Source: Streptomyces sp. SAI-127 (GTDB lineage Bacteria > Actinomycetota > Actinomycetes > Streptomycetales > Streptomycetaceae). From it: 64,000 bases of DNA. The stretch spans positions 3,782,001-3,846,000 of the forward strand of contig NZ_JARXYJ010000001.1 in assembly GCF_029894425.1 (NCBI RefSeq), given 5' to 3'. Under the pieces are notes generated by a model. It was given only the letters and a program-made list of their open reading frames with translations. It was not told the DNA's origin and searched no databases. Shown piece by piece: positions 26,484-33,127 of this stretch (within the stretch, counting starts at the first letter, position 1; the number at the start of each line of letters is the position of its first letter). A program made the translations under genes and the position numbers.

Positions 26484-28073
26484 TCACACCTCGAAGGGCT
26501 GTACGACGACGAAGTTGCCGGGGGCGCCGCGGAACTGGAGGTTCACGGCCTCGGTGGTCTGCCGGGCGTACCCGGAGCGGCGCAGCCTGAGCGAGGTCGT
26601 GGTGACCGCCTGCGCACCGGCGGACCAGGCGATGACGGCGTTGCCGTCGACGTAGGTGGCCGCGCCGACGGGAAGGACGACGGGCACGCCGCGTGTCTTG
26701 ACGACAACCGCTCCCGTGCCGGAGAAGAGCATGCTGAAGAAGCCCCCGCCGGGCAGTCCCGCGCCCTCGATGCGGCGGACCTCGGTCTCCAGGGACTCGT
26801 CGAAGGCGAGCACACCCTGGGCGCTGGTGTAGATCTGCTCGCCCTGGAGACGGATGACGAAGACGCGGCTGGCCTCGTCGGCGAGGAACACCTCGCCGTT
26901 GCCCGTACAGCGCATCAGGGACATGCCCTGGCCGGTGAGCGCCCCGGTGAGCTTGCCGAGCAGGCCCGAGCCCTTGTGGGCGAAGTCGATGTCGCCCTGG
27001 TAGGCGACCATGCTGCCCTGCTTGGCGAGGATGGGGGCGTCCTTGGTGAGGGTGGCCCGCACCAGGTTCGTGTTCTGCTCGGTCCAGCGGTCACCGACGG
27101 GGGCTTCCGCGTACTTCGTCAGGACGACCCGGACGTTGGCCTCGGGCGGCACGGGGGCGAGCTGGGTGCCGCCGCCGAAGGGCTGCGCCTGGCCGGGGAA
27201 GGCTCCGGGGGCACCGGGGGGTGCGAACTGGCCGGCGACGGCGCCCGGAGGCGTGAACTGGCCCGCCGGTGCGCCGGGGGGCGCGTACTGTCCCGCCGGA
27301 GGTGCGCCGGGCGGCGTGAAGGTCTGCCCCGGCGGAGTGAACGTCTGCGGGCTCGTCGGCGCGGCGGGCGCGGGCGGAGTGGCCCCGGCGGCCGGCGGAG
27401 CGGCGGGCGCGGGCGGCGCCTGAGCGGGGGCCGGCGGCGCGCCGAACGAAGGTGCCGGCGCGGCGGCCTGCGGGGGCGGGGCGAAGGCCGGCGCCTGGGA
27501 CTGGGCCGGGACGGCGGGCTGCTGGGGCGCGGCCTCGGGCTCCTCCTCGGCGACCTCGCCGCCGAAGTTCTTCAGCAGCGCGTCGAGGCCGCCGTCGAAG
27601 CCCTGGCCGACCGCGGCGAACCGCCAGACGTCCTTCAGGTACAGGTCGCCCACCATCACGGCACGCTCGGTGGAGAACTCGCTGCCGTCGAAGGAGTACC
27701 GGGCCACTTCCTCGCCACCGGCGACGATCCGGAGATAGCCGGGGGCGATCTGCGACATCTGGCCGTCGCCGTCGATCGTCGCCGTGAACGACAGCTTCTG
27801 GATCTGCGACGGAATCTGATCGAGCGTGACCCGGAACGACTCCGTGTCGCCCGACTGCGCGCCCAGGAGCTGGATGGAGTCCTCGGGAGACTTCGGCTGG
27901 TTGAAGAAGATGAAGTACCGGTCGTCCGAGAGCCGTTCATCGGCGTCGAGGCCGAAGCAGCTGATGTCGAAGGTCAGTCCGGGGCCGGAGATCTGCACAC
28001 CTACGTACAGATCCGTGCCCGCGGTCAGGTCACTGATCTTGGCCTTGTGGCCGCGTTGGAATTCCCTGGCCAT
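26484..28073 (-). CDS. TerD-AIM24 fusion protein (first gene of operon)
   Basis: A 529-residue two-domain protein from the ATG at 28073. Residues 1-180 form a TerD (tellurite-resistance/stress, calcium-binding) domain: MAREFQRGHKAKISDL, FDISCFGLDADERLSDDRYFIFFNQ and MVGDLYLKDVWRFAAVGQGF are typical. A long Pro/Ala/Gln linker (about residues 195-325) with repeated PPGAPAGQF-like units follows. The C-terminal 200 residues form an AIM24 domain that ends VVVQPFEV. TerD proteins act at the inner membrane face in chemical stress responses. Fusion to AIM24 and co-transcription with two more AIM24 genes suggests one membrane-associated assembly. Confidence 0.88.
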   Translation of the reverse strand: MAREFQRGHKAKISDLTAGTDLYVGVQISGPGLTFDISCFGLDADERLSDDRYFIFFNQPKSPEDSIQLLGAQSGDTESFRVTLDQIPSQIQKLSFTATIDGDGQMSQIAPGYLRIVAGGEEVARYSFDGSEFSTERAVMVGDLYLKDVWRFAAVGQGFDGGLDALLKNFGGEVAEEEPEAAPQQPAVPAQSQAPAFAPPPQAAAPAPSFGAPPAPAQAPPAPAAPPAAGATPPAPAAPTSPQTFTPPGQTFTPPGAPPAGQYAPPGAPAGQFTPPGAVAGQFAPPGAPGAFPGQAQPFGGGTQLAPVPPEANVRVVLTKYAEAPVGDRWTEQNTNLVRATLTKDAPILAKQGSMVAYQGDIDFAHKGSGLLGKLTGALTGQGMSLMRCTGNGEVFLADEASRVFVIRLQGEQIYTSAQGVLAFDESLETEVRRIEGAGLPGGGFFSMLFSGTGAVVVKTRGVPVVLPVGAATYVDGNAVIAWSAGAQAVTTTSLRLRRSGYARQTTEAVNLQFRGAPGNFVVVQPFEV

Positions 28074-28188
28074 GCGTAACGACCGTCCCCCATCCCGAAT
28101 ACGAGTGCGTCGCGACAGGCTAACGGCAAACTCGGACACCGGTGCAGGTCGGTACAGATCCGGTACAAAAACCCGTTCGGGCCGGCGG

Positions 28189-28785
28189 TCACTCTCCGCG
28201 GACGTCCGGAAGGTGCGGCAACCGGTCCGCGGCGACCACGCCTTCGAGATAGCCCTTGGCCCGCTCGGTGCGCGGATAGGCCTCCAGCAACCGCCAGAAA
28301 CGGGGCCCGTGTCCGGGCACCAGCAGATGCGCGAGCTCATGGAGCAGGACGTAGTCGACGACGTACTCCGGCATGCCCTGGAGGCGGTGCGAGAGCCGGA
28401 TGCTGCCCTCTGACGGGGTGCACGAGCCCCAGCGGGTGTTCTGGTTGGTGACCCAGCGGACCGACGCGGGCCGTGCCCGGCCATCGAAGTACTGGGCCGA
28501 AAGCCGCTGGGCGCGCTCGGAGAGCTCGGTGTCGCCGAGGACCCGTTTGCTCTCCTGAGCGGCCAGCTTGTCGAGCATGACGCTCACCCAGCGCTGCTCC
28601 TCCGCCTCGGACATCCGGGCAGGGATGAGCACGACGGTGCGATCGCCCTCGCGGTACGCGGAGACCGTCCGGCGGCGACGGCTGCTCCTGCGCACCTCGA
28701 TCGCGCTCGCCCCCGAGCCGCTCGGCGGCTGGCTCGTCGTACTGCGCTGTGGCTTTCCGGCGCTGTGCAGTGGGTCGGCGGGCAC
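28189..28785 (-). CDS. YgjP/DUF45-type (M48-like) metallopeptidase
   Basis: A 198-residue protein, GTG start at 28785. The central and C-terminal parts carry the YgjP family signatures: a WGSCTPSEGSIRLSHRL block near residue 119 and the zinc motif HELAHLLVPGHGPRFW near residue 148, with the third ligand His in GHG. The first 40 residues are Ser/Arg-rich. No membrane segment is seen. The gene may be leaderless, since TAACGT lies 6 nt before the GTG (28797-28792). It is divergent from the ThiF-like gene at 29017, and upstream of and co-directional with the TerD operon. Confidence 0.86.
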   Translation of the reverse strand: MPADPLHSAGKPQRSTTSQPPSGSGASAIEVRRSSRRRRTVSAYREGDRTVVLIPARMSEAEEQRWVSVMLDKLAAQESKRVLGDTELSERAQRLSAQYFDGRARPASVRWVTNQNTRWGSCTPSEGSIRLSHRLQGMPEYVVDYVLLHELAHLLVPGHGPRFWRLLEAYPRTERAKGYLEGVVAADRLPHLPDVRGE

Positions 28786-28888
28786 GCCCTGACGTTACCC
28801 GCTGCACACGGGTGAAGTCCCGACTCCGGGACGGTTCGGTTCCGATCGCCCGCCATGCGTCTGATTTGTACGACGAATGGCCCTCACC

Positions 28889-28897
28889 TGTGGACAA
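28889..28897 (-). promoter_or_regulatory. DnaA-box-like nonamer
   Basis: TTGTCCACA on the minus strand, the Streptomyces-preferred DnaA box, in the intergenic region between the divergent metallopeptidase and ThiF-like genes. Confidence 0.4.
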
Positions 28898-29016
28898 CTT
28901 TCGGCACGTGACGGCCGGGTCCGGGCATGCTGGCACCGCCGCCTGAGCCGCGACCGACCGTCGCCCGGGCTCCGGCGACGGACGGGGACGTTCTACGAGG
29001 GCTACGGGGGCCTGTC

Positions 29017-30264
29017 ATGCAAGCAGTGGTTCCGCTCGAGCAAACAATGGTTCCGCAGATGAAACCCGCGCTCCGGCGGGGCTGGCGCGATCTCAACACC
29101 GTGCAGTTCGGGATGACCCCGGCGCACGCGCTGACGCTGGGTCCGATGGACACGGCGACGGGCAGCTTCCTCGACCTGCTCAACGGCACACGCGGTCTCG
29201 CGCTGCTGCGCGAGGAGGGACGCCGTATGGATCTGCCCGAGGGCCGTGTCGACACGCTCGTGGGGCGGCTCGCGCGAGCCGGGCTCGTCGACGACGCGAG
29301 GGGCGGCGGGCCGGACGCGGACGCGCTGCGAGGGAAGAAGGAGGTCCTCGACCGGCTGGCGCCCGACCTGGCGTCCCTCTCGCTGACCACGTCGGAGCCG
29401 GGTGACGCGATGAGACTCCTGGCCGCCCGCCGTTCACTGCGTGTGCAGGTCAGAGGTGCCGGCCGGGTGGGTGTGGTGCTGGCCGCGCTGCTCTCGGGCG
29501 CCGGCGTCGGGGAGGTCGACGTGCGGGACAGCGGGCAGGTCGAGCCCTGGGACGTGGCGCCGGGTGGGCTGCCCGCCGGCTCCGTCGGCGACCGCAGGGA
29601 CACGGCCGCACGCCGGGCGGTGTCCGCGGCGGCGCCGGGGCGCCCGCCCCGCAGTGGCTCCCGGGCCTCGGCCGGGGCGGACGACCCCGGGTTCTCCCTG
29701 GTGGTCCTGGCCCCGCGGGACGACATCGACGTGCACGCGCCCGCCCCGGCCACCGGCGAGCCCCTCGTCCGGTCCGGCACACCTCATCTGTACGCCGGTG
29801 TGGTCGAGGCCACAGGAGTGGTCGGCCCTCTCGTCCTGCCGGGCGAGACGGGCTGCGCGGGCTGTCTGCACGAGACACGGACCGACCGCGACCAGGCCTG
29901 GCCCCGGCTGGTCGCCCAGTGGCGTTCGGGCAGCAGACGGATTTCGGCGCGGCCCTGTGACCTGGCACTGGCCACTACAGTCGCCGGACTTGCGGCCGCG
30001 CACGCGCTCGCTTTCCTGGACGGCCGCCTCCCGTCGAGCGCGGGCGCCCGCTGGGAGGTCTCGCTGCCCGGTCTGAGCTGGCACGCGCGGCCGGTGTGGC
30101 CGCATCCCGCATGTCCGTGCGGGGCCGCGGAGAAAGGTAAGGGAGAACACACCTCCAAGGAGGAGGCTGCGCACGAGACAATGACGGAGCAAGGGTCGTC
30201 GGAGGAGTTGTGCCGGAAGGCAACCGCGCCACGGCCTGCTGGGACCTGGAGGGCGCATGTCTGA
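29017..30264 (+). CDS. ThiF/E1-like protein related to TOMM cyclodehydratase C-proteins
   Basis: About 415 residues from ATG 29017 (ATGs at 29047 and 29059 are also possible). The N-terminal 130 residues resemble the peptide-clamp region of leader-peptide-binding ThiF-like proteins (LNTVQFGMTPAHALTLGPMDTATGSFLDLLNGTRGLALL). An E1-like Rossmann segment follows (VQVRGAGRVGVVLAALLSGAGVGEVDVRD), then cysteine pairs CAGC and CPC for a structural zinc. The ATP-binding residues of true E1 enzymes are poorly conserved and no YcaO domain or precursor peptide is nearby, so a thiazole/oxazole peptide pathway cannot be claimed. It overlaps the ABC1-kinase gene by 8 nt. Confidence 0.75.
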   Translation: MQAVVPLEQTMVPQMKPALRRGWRDLNTVQFGMTPAHALTLGPMDTATGSFLDLLNGTRGLALLREEGRRMDLPEGRVDTLVGRLARAGLVDDARGGGPDADALRGKKEVLDRLAPDLASLSLTTSEPGDAMRLLAARRSLRVQVRGAGRVGVVLAALLSGAGVGEVDVRDSGQVEPWDVAPGGLPAGSVGDRRDTAARRAVSAAAPGRPPRSGSRASAGADDPGFSLVVLAPRDDIDVHAPAPATGEPLVRSGTPHLYAGVVEATGVVGPLVLPGETGCAGCLHETRTDRDQAWPRLVAQWRSGSRRISARPCDLALATTVAGLAAAHALAFLDGRLPSSAGARWEVSLPGLSWHARPVWPHPACPCGAAEKGKGEHTSKEEAAHETMTEQGSSEELCRKATAPRPAGTWRAHV

Positions 30265-31627
30265 TCTTCCCCGGAAGGCGGTCACCCGGACCGCCAAGCT
30301 CGCCGCGCTCCCGCTCGGCTTCGCCGGGCGGGCCACCTGGGGACTCGGCAAGCGGATCGTGGGCGAGTCCGCGGAGATCGTCGGCCGCGAGCTGCAACAG
30401 CGCACCGCCGACCAGTTGTTCAAGGTGCTCGGGGAGCTCAAGGGCGGTGCCATGAAGTTCGGCCAGGCCCTGTCCGTCTTCGAGTCGGCGCTCCCCGAGG
30501 AGGTCGCCGGCCCCTATCGCGCGGCCCTGACGAAGCTGCAGGAGGCGGCGCCCCCGATGCCGACCCGCACCGTGCACACCGTGCTCGAGGAGCGGCTGGG
30601 CGAGGACTGGCGGGAGCTGTTCGCCGAGTTCGACGACAAGCCCTCCGCGGCGGCGTCCATCGGCCAGGTGCACCGGGCCGTGTGGCACGACGGGCGCGAG
30701 GTGGCGGTCAAGGTCCAGTACCCGGGAGCCGGCGAGGCCTTGCTGTCCGACCTGAACCAACTGGGCCGCTTCGCCCGTCTGCTGGGGCCCCTGGTCCCGG
30801 GGATCGACATCAAGCCGCTCATCGCCGAGCTGCGCGACCGGGTCTCGGAGGAACTCGACTACGGCCTGGAGGCACAGGCCCAGCAGGCCCATGCGGAGGA
30901 GTTCGCGGGCGATCCGGACGTCGTGGTCCCGGCCGTGGTCCACCAGAGCGACCAGGTCCTGATCACGGAGTGGATCGACGGTGTGCCCCTGTCGGAGGTG
31001 ATCTCCGACGGCACCCAGGAGCAGCGCGACCGCGCCGGACAACTCCTGGCCCGTTTCCTCTTCTCCGGCCCCGCCCGCACCGGCCTGTTGCACGCCGACC
31101 CGCACCCGGGCAACTTCCGGCTCCTGCCAGGCGGTCCGGGCGGCGAGGAGGACTGGCGCCTGGGCGTCCTGGACTTCGGCACGGTCGACCGGCTCCCGGG
31201 CGGGCTGCCGGACACCATCGGCACCTCCCTGCGCATGACGCTGGACGGCGAGGCGGAAGCGGTCTACGAACTCCTCCGCGTGGAGGGCTTCGTCAAGGAG
31301 TCGATAGAGCTGGACCCCGACGCGGTCCTCGACTACCTGCTGCCGATCATCGAACCGGCCGAGGTCGACGAGTTCACTTTCACCCGCGGCTGGATGCGCA
31401 GCCAGGCCGCCCGGATCGCAGACCCCCGCTCCCCCGCCCACCAACTGGGCAAGCAGCTCAACCTCCCCCCGGCGTACCTCCTGATACACAGGGTCACCCT
31501 GAGCACCATCGGCGTCCTGTGCCAGCTGGGCGCGGCCGTCCGGCTGCGCGAGGAACTGGAGGAGTGGCTGCCCGGGTTCGTGCCGGAGGAGTACCTGGAC
31601 GAGGAGGGTTCCGCGGCGGAGGCGTGA
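30257..31627 (+). CDS. ABC1/UbiB-family atypical kinase
   Basis: A 456-residue ABC1 (ADCK/UbiB) protein. The family-defining KxGQ motif is at K67-Q70 (AMKFGQALS), the Ala-rich loop AAASIGQVH at about 131-139 replaces the usual Gly-rich loop, the ATP-site lysine is K152 (VAVKVQ), the catalytic-loop HADPHPGN spans 279-286 and the metal-binding LDFG is at 305-308. All kinase-like motifs are intact. Family members control isoprenoid lipid or quinone metabolism. The start overlaps the ThiF-like stop, indicating coupled translation. Its position beside wblC matches Rv3197-whiB7 in mycobacteria. A terminator follows. Confidence 0.93.
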   Translation: MSDLPRKAVTRTAKLAALPLGFAGRATWGLGKRIVGESAEIVGRELQQRTADQLFKVLGELKGGAMKFGQALSVFESALPEEVAGPYRAALTKLQEAAPPMPTRTVHTVLEERLGEDWRELFAEFDDKPSAAASIGQVHRAVWHDGREVAVKVQYPGAGEALLSDLNQLGRFARLLGPLVPGIDIKPLIAELRDRVSEELDYGLEAQAQQAHAEEFAGDPDVVVPAVVHQSDQVLITEWIDGVPLSEVISDGTQEQRDRAGQLLARFLFSGPARTGLLHADPHPGNFRLLPGGPGGEEDWRLGVLDFGTVDRLPGGLPDTIGTSLRMTLDGEAEAVYELLRVEGFVKESIELDPDAVLDYLLPIIEPAEVDEFTFTRGWMRSQAARIADPRSPAHQLGKQLNLPPAYLLIHRVTLSTIGVLCQLGAAVRLREELEEWLPGFVPEEYLDEEGSAAEA

Positions 31628-31657
31628 ACGGGTCTTCGTCACCACGCACAACGCAGC

Positions 31658-31693
31658 GCGGGGGCCGGTCCGTTCGGACGGACCGGCCCCCGC
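31658..31693. terminator. Terminator hairpin between ABC1 kinase and the wblC-linked gene
   Basis: A perfect 16-bp stem GCGGGGGCCGGTCCGT / ACGGACCGGCCCCCGC closed by TCGG. No T-run is present on either side, as is frequent in Streptomyces. It lies between convergent genes. Confidence 0.65.
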
Positions 31694-31770
31694 GGGGGAG
31701 AGCTTTCGCCTCCCGGTGAGCTCAGTTCTGCTCGCTTCGGGAGACCACCGCTTCAGGTGTGGGTCGGGAT

Positions 31771-32094
31771 CTACTGCATGACGGCGATGGCGAGCGCACG
31801 GCGAGCACGCAGGGAGGCGCGCTCGGCCCGGCGCTGCATCCGGCGGGCGGTCGCCAGGCGGATCGCCCGGCGTTCCTGCTCGGCCTCATGCAGTCGGTCG
31901 TGCATATGCGCACGAGCCAGGGCTTCTGGGATGAGTTGCATCTCTCGGGTCCTGTTCTGACGCGAGTCGGACGCGTCGGTGGTGGTGAAATCCGGGATCG
32001 CGGAGCCGGCGGGCTCGCTGGTGGACGGCTTCATCGGGGCCTGCTTCGTGGGGTCGTTCGTGAGGGGACGGTCGATCGTTCCTGTGGTGTTCAT
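31771..32094 (-). CDS. Small hypothetical protein translationally coupled to wblC
   Basis: A 107-residue protein of unknown function. The first 50 residues are Thr/Pro/Ser/Asp-rich and disordered; the second half is strongly basic and helical, with a run of Arg/Ala heptad-like residues (MHDRLHEAEQERRAIRLATARRMQRRAERASLRARRAL), so a coiled coil or nucleic-acid-binding helix is likely. Its ATG overlaps the wblC stop codon as ATGA (32091-32094), so it is made with WblC. No cysteine is present. Its expression should follow the same antibiotic-responsive control as wblC; the role is unknown. Confidence 0.75.
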   Translation of the reverse strand: MNTTGTIDRPLTNDPTKQAPMKPSTSEPAGSAIPDFTTTDASDSRQNRTREMQLIPEALARAHMHDRLHEAEQERRAIRLATARRMQRRAERASLRARRALAIAVMQ

Positions 32095-32459
32095 GCCGTG
32101 ACCGGGTTCTTGCGCGGGCGGCCACGCGGCCGCTTCCGGGCGACGACGACACCCTGGACGAACAGCTCGCCACCCCAGACGCCCCAGGGCTCACGCCGCT
32201 CCTTGGCGCCGGCGAGGCAGGCCTCCATCAGCGGGCAGGTGCGGCAGAGGGACTTGGCGTACTCGACGTCGGCCGGCGACTCGGCGAAGAAGACCTCCGG
32301 GTCGTAGGAACGGCAGGGGACGGGTACGCCGAGGTTCTCGATGGCGTCGTCGAGCGCGGTGAGCGCGGTGAGCGGAGTCAAGGCGGAGTCCTCCGTGAGG
32401 CCGGGCGGGGGGATCGTTTCGGAAGGCGGTACGGACGGGGCGTGCGCTTCGAGTTGCAC
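32091..32459 (-). CDS. wblC: WblC (WhiB7 orthologue), Fe-S transcriptional activator of antibiotic resistance
   Basis: A 122-residue WhiB-like protein from GTG 32459, preceded by GAGGA. Four cluster-ligand cysteines are visible: Cys in VPVPCRSYD, and the C-x2-C arrangement CRTCPLMEAC later in the domain. The GVWGG turn and a basic AT-hook, RKRPRGRPRKNP, at the C-terminus are the features separating WblC/WhiB7 from other Wbl proteins. With the primary sigma factor it activates intrinsic resistance to ribosome-targeting antibiotics. It has a leader of about 600 nt with an attenuator and a WblC-type promoter, and is translationally coupled to the small gene downstream. Confidence 0.96.
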   Translation of the reverse strand: MQLEAHAPSVPPSETIPPPGLTEDSALTPLTALTALDDAIENLGVPVPCRSYDPEVFFAESPADVEYAKSLCRTCPLMEACLAGAKERREPWGVWGGELFVQGVVVARKRPRGRPRKNPVTA

Positions 32460-32565
32460 GGGTTGTCTTCCTCGTCTGTTCGGTCCGGCCCTGTTGGACC
32501 GGTAGTCGCTAGGTACCGGGTTCTTTTCTTGTCCCGAGGCCCCTTCGCTCCGCTCTCCCCGTTCG

Positions 32566-32611
32566 GGGAAAACAGAAGGGCCGCGGATCCCGGATGGGGT
32601 TCCGCGGCCCT
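32566..32611 (-). terminator. Intrinsic terminator (attenuator) in the wblC leader
   Basis: On the minus strand an 11-bp stem AGGGCCGCGGA / TCCGCGGCCCT (32611-32601 with 32587-32577) with a 13-nt loop is followed by TTCTGTTTTCCCC. It lies about 110 nt before the wblC start codon and 11 nt after an upstream hairpin, so it would stop transcription before the gene unless relieved. Confidence 0.85.
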
Positions 32612-32621
32612 GAAGGCGCCG

Positions 32622-32640
32622 GCCTGATCGACGATCAGGC
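32622..32640 (-). promoter_or_regulatory. Leader hairpin containing the leader-ORF stop codon
   Basis: GCCTGATCG-T-CGATCAGGC is a perfect 9-bp inverted repeat around one base. The leader-ORF stop codon TGA (32637-32635) lies in its 5' arm. A ribosome stalled at or near the stop would prevent this hairpin from forming and could change folding of the terminator just downstream. Confidence 0.6.
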
Positions 32641-32958
32641 TGGATCACTCCAGGGTTCTGGCCCACGGAAGGCCCACATCAGGTGGTGCTGGGTCGTCTG
32701 CTTCCGGAATCCGGCACCGGCCGCGGCAAAGGCATAGACATGCGCCTGTGCCACTACTGCTTCCAGTGCCTTGGTCGGTCGCTCATTGCGCTCACGGACC
32801 GGAAGGACCGAGAGAGACACGGAGGACGCCGGACGCGCGGCAGGAATGCCGGACAGACCGGTGCCCAGGTTCGAAACGCCGAGCATGCACGCGGAGACGA
32901 CCGAGCGATCGGTCATTTTGGCCGAGCTGATGGCCGTGCTGCTGTTGATGCTGATCAC
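32635..32958 (-). other. Leader ORF upstream of wblC (107 codons, or a shorter internal 14-codon version)
   Basis: An open frame of 107 codons starts at GTG 32958 behind a strong ribosome binding site (AGAGGAGG, 8 nt away) and ends inside the leader hairpin. An in-frame ATG at 32679 would give a 14-residue peptide MWAFRGPEPWSDPA with the same stop, but has a poor ribosome binding site. Translation of an upstream ORF is the known sensing device for WhiB7/WblC genes. Which start is used cannot be decided from sequence alone. Confidence 0.5.
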
Positions 32959-33074
32959 TTCAATCGCCTCCTCTCGGCGTCTCTGGGGACGGCGGCGCGA
33001 GCCGCTGTCCGACGGAAATGCAAGTAGAACACGGAATCGGGGCCTCCGAGAAGGCCTCCGTCCCCGTGGCTAAG

Positions 33075-33116
33075 AACCTATGGGGATTGCTGGGGCATGC
33101 GCAAACTATTTTTCCG
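33075..33116 (-). promoter_or_regulatory. wblC promoter with AT-rich WblC/WhiB7 box
   Basis: On the minus strand TTGCGC (33104-33099), 18 nt and TAGGTT (33080-33075) form a primary-sigma promoter. An AT-rich stretch, GGAAAAATAG (33116-33107), lies directly upstream of the -35 element. AT-rich sequence at this exact spot is the known WhiB7/WblC recognition feature, so the gene is probably autoactivated. Confidence 0.72.
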
Positions 33117-33127
33117 ACGAGTTGGGA

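Larger units (their letters stand above)
32460..33067 (-). ncRNA. wblC 5' leader RNA (attenuation-type)
   Basis: This gene-free stretch of about 600 nt is the transcribed leader of wblC. From the promoter side it contains a strong ribosome binding site with the leader ORF from 32958, the hairpin at 32622-32640, the intrinsic terminator at 32566-32611 and a small TCCCC/GGGGA hairpin at 32557-32570 before the wblC ribosome binding site. Nothing resembling a separate protein gene is seen beyond the leader ORF. Confidence 0.75.

Noticed and set aside
29017..31627. A thiazole/oxazole-modified peptide (TOMM) biosynthetic cluster
   Set aside because: Only a C-protein-like gene is present. I see no YcaO domain, dehydrogenase, precursor peptide or exporter nearby.
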